Origin: Propionibacteriaceae bacterium
Lineage (GTDB): Bacteria; Actinomycetota; Actinomycetes; Propionibacteriales; Propionibacteriaceae
NCBI GenBank assembly: GCA_031255975.1
Contig: JAIRRM010000022.1
Coordinates: forward strand, 1-7,312
Length of the DNA stretch: 7,312 bases
Direction: 5' to 3'
The notes beneath the pieces are model-generated. The model searched no databases. It saw nothing but the letters and a program-made list of their open reading frames with translations, and was not told the origin of the DNA. Positions 5,759-7,312 of this stretch are shown here, in pieces. How positions within the stretch are numbered: the first letter of the stretch is position 1; each line of letters begins with the position of its first letter. The position numbers were made by a program, and so were the translations under genes.

Positions 5759-7312
5759 ATGCCCGCAAGTTTTGGCGCGCGTCCCGCCGTTATTTTGGAC
5801 GATCTCTCCTTCACCTGGCCCGATGGCGATATGCAGTTCGAGCACGTCTCGGCCACCTTCAACGTCGGACGTACCGGGCTCATCGGCGATAACGGGCAGG
5901 GCAAATCGACGCTGCTACGCCTGATCTCCGGGGAGCTGACACCCACCACAGGGCGTATCACCCTGGCCGGCGGGGGGCGGGTGGCCTATCTGCCGCAGCA
6001 CATCACGCTGCGAACCGATGCCACCGTCGCCGATCTGCTCGGCATCACACCCATTCTGGACGCCATGGCGGCTATCGAAGCTTGCGATCTCGACCAACGC
6101 CACTTCGATGTCATCGGCGACGGCTGGGATATCGAGTCTCGTTCGATAGCCGCACTGGAGGCGCTCGGCACGGTGAGCGACCTCAACCGCACCGTCGGCA
6201 CCCTCTCCGGGGGTGAGACCATGCTGATTGCGCTCACCGGTCTGAAACTCGCGGGCGGCGTTTCACTATTGGACGAGCCCACCAACAACCTCGACCGTGC
6301 TACCCGCGAACGGCTCTACGACGAGATCGCCGCTTGGCCGGGCACGCTCATCGTCGTCAGCCATGACACCGAACTGCTGGAACTGATGGATGCCACGGCA
6401 GAACTTAGGGCCGGGAGTTTGAGTTTGTACGGCGGGCCGTACTCGGCTTACCGCGAATATGTGGCGGCACAGCAGCAAGCGGCGTTGCAGACGTTGCGTA
6501 CCGCGACGGCAGAACTGCGCCGTGAGAAGGCGCAACGCATCAAGGAACAGCAGCGGGTGGCGCATTCGGAGCGGCAGGCCAAAAAGGACGCCGACAACAA
6601 GCGCTTCCTGCCCGGTGTGCTTGACAAGCGCCGGAACCGCGCCGAGAAGGCGCAGGGTTCCAACAAGCAGATGCTGTTGGCCCGCGAAGCCGAGGCCGCC
6701 TCCCGCGTCGCCGAAGCGGCGGCGGCGCTACGGGCGGACGACGCCATCAGCATCGATCTGCCCGATCCCAAGGTGCCGGTATCGCGGCGGATTGCCGTAC
6801 TGACAAGCCCGGACGGGCGGCAGCTCATCGTGCAAGGCCCAGAGCGGGTTGCCATCACCGGGCGTAACGGTGTCGGTAAGACGACGCTGATCGAGCGGGC
6901 GCTTTCAGGGGCTGAGTCGCTGGCGGGGGCTAGTTTGACGTTGCACACTGATCGCGTCGGCTACCTGTCGCAGCGTCTTGACACCAGTCACGACGATGTA
7001 CCCGTCATTGAGTATCTACGCGAAGCGACCCCCGCTGTGCCAGCGGCGGAGTTGCGGCATCGTTTGGCGCGGTTTCTGATACGCGGTGACGCGGTGTTCC
7101 GTCCGGTGGGTTCGCTTTCGGGTGGCGAACGATTCCGGGTGGAGGTGGCGCGGCTACTGCTCGCCGACCCGCCGTATCAACTGCTGATCCTCGACGAGCC
7201 AACGAACAACCTTGACCTGGCTACGGTGGATCAACTGGTGCAAGCGCTCGGCGCGTACCGGGGCGCGGTGCTGGTGGTGAGCCATGATCGCGCCTTCCTG
7301 GAGCGCGTCGGT
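5759..7312 (+). CDS. ABC-F family ATP-binding protein (3' end missing)
   Basis: A soluble ATPase with two ABC domains and no membrane segment; 518 residues are visible and the frame runs off the window. ABC-F proteins bind the ribosomal E site and act on stalled ribosomes or displace antibiotics; they do not transport. Domain 1 has Walker A GDNGQGKST (43-51), signature LSGGE (149-153), Walker B LLDEPTNNLD (170-179) and the H-loop SHD (201-203). The linker (about 225-325) is helical and highly charged (KRFLPGVLDKRRNRAEKAQGSN at 281-302, named by its ends), as expected of the arm that reaches toward P-site tRNA. Domain 2 has Walker A GRNGVGKTT (368-376), LSGGER (453-458), LILDEPTNNLD (476-486) and SHD (508-510). 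Both catalytic glutamates (173 and 480) are present. The ATG at 5759 has GAAAGG 7 nt upstream. The leader contains an upstream ORF, suggesting inducible expression, as for antibiotic-resistance members, but the sequence alone does not separate a resistance role from a housekeeping one. Confidence 0.93.
   Translation, partial: MPASFGARPAVILDDLSFTWPDGDMQFEHVSATFNVGRTGLIGDNGQGKSTLLRLISGELTPTTGRITLAGGGRVAYLPQHITLRTDATVADLLGITPILDAMAAIEACDLDQRHFDVIGDGWDIESRSIAALEALGTVSDLNRTVGTLSGGETMLIALTGLKLAGGVSLLDEPTNNLDRATRERLYDEIAAWPGTLIVVSHDTELLELMDATAELRAGSLSLYGGPYSAYREYVAAQQQAALQTLRTATAELRREKAQRIKEQQRVAHSERQAKKDADNKRFLPGVLDKRRNRAEKAQGSNKQMLLAREAEAASRVAEAAAALRADDAISIDLPDPKVPVSRRIAVLTSPDGRQLIVQGPERVAITGRNGVGKTTLIERALSGAESLAGASLTLHTDRVGYLSQRLDTSHDDVPVIEYLREATPAVPAAELRHRLARFLIRGDAVFRPVGSLSGGERFRVEVARLLLADPPYQLLILDEPTNNLDLATVDQLVQALGAYRGAVLVVSHDRAFLERVG

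Noticed and set aside
6448..6948. 166-codon open frame on the minus strand
   Set aside because: It is antisense to the clearly conserved ABC-F linker and second domain; low-complexity Ser/Arg/Ala composition.

Overview
The window is high-GC DNA (roughly 60% G+C by eye) with frequent GTG starts, tightly packed genes and purine-rich Shine-Dalgarno sequences. The proteins resemble those of Actinomycetota; the sequence does not fix the order or genus. Most of it looks like ordinary chromosome: no rRNA, tRNA, insertion sequence, phage gene or CRISPR array was recognised.

Layout from left to right: (1) the 3' part of a sirtuin-type NAD-dependent protein deacylase (+, cut by the left edge), ending at a hairpin that overlaps its stop codon. 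(2) A divergent module. On the minus strand lies a 238-residue protein of unknown function with one N-terminal membrane anchor. On the plus strand lies a two-gene operon, a seven-segment membrane protein translationally coupled to a short YtrA-type GntR repressor. A perfect 7-bp inverted repeat (TGTACCA-N6-TGGTACA) lies in the 64-bp divergent gap and is the obvious candidate operator. (3) yajQ (-), a nucleotide-binding YajQ/DUF520 protein, which overlaps the end of the GntR gene by 10 bp tail to tail. (4) A gamma-glutamyltransferase-family Ntn-hydrolase (-). (5) A 286-bp divergent regulatory region with a 61-bp near-perfect dyad, a -10-like element, a short upstream ORF and complementary leader segments. 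(6) An ABC-F ATPase (+), cut by the right edge after 518 codons.

The most interesting parts are regulatory. The GntR regulator, its membrane partner and the divergent anchored protein look like one self-regulated envelope unit; it lacks, within this window, the ABC ATPase that usually accompanies YtrA-type regulators. The leader of the ABC-F gene has the parts expected of ribosome-mediated attenuation: a short upstream ORF behind a strong Shine-Dalgarno, and a 7-bp helix that would join that ORF's start region to the bases just before the ABC-F start codon. The other genes are recognisable housekeeping or broad-family enzymes with no evident functional link to each other.
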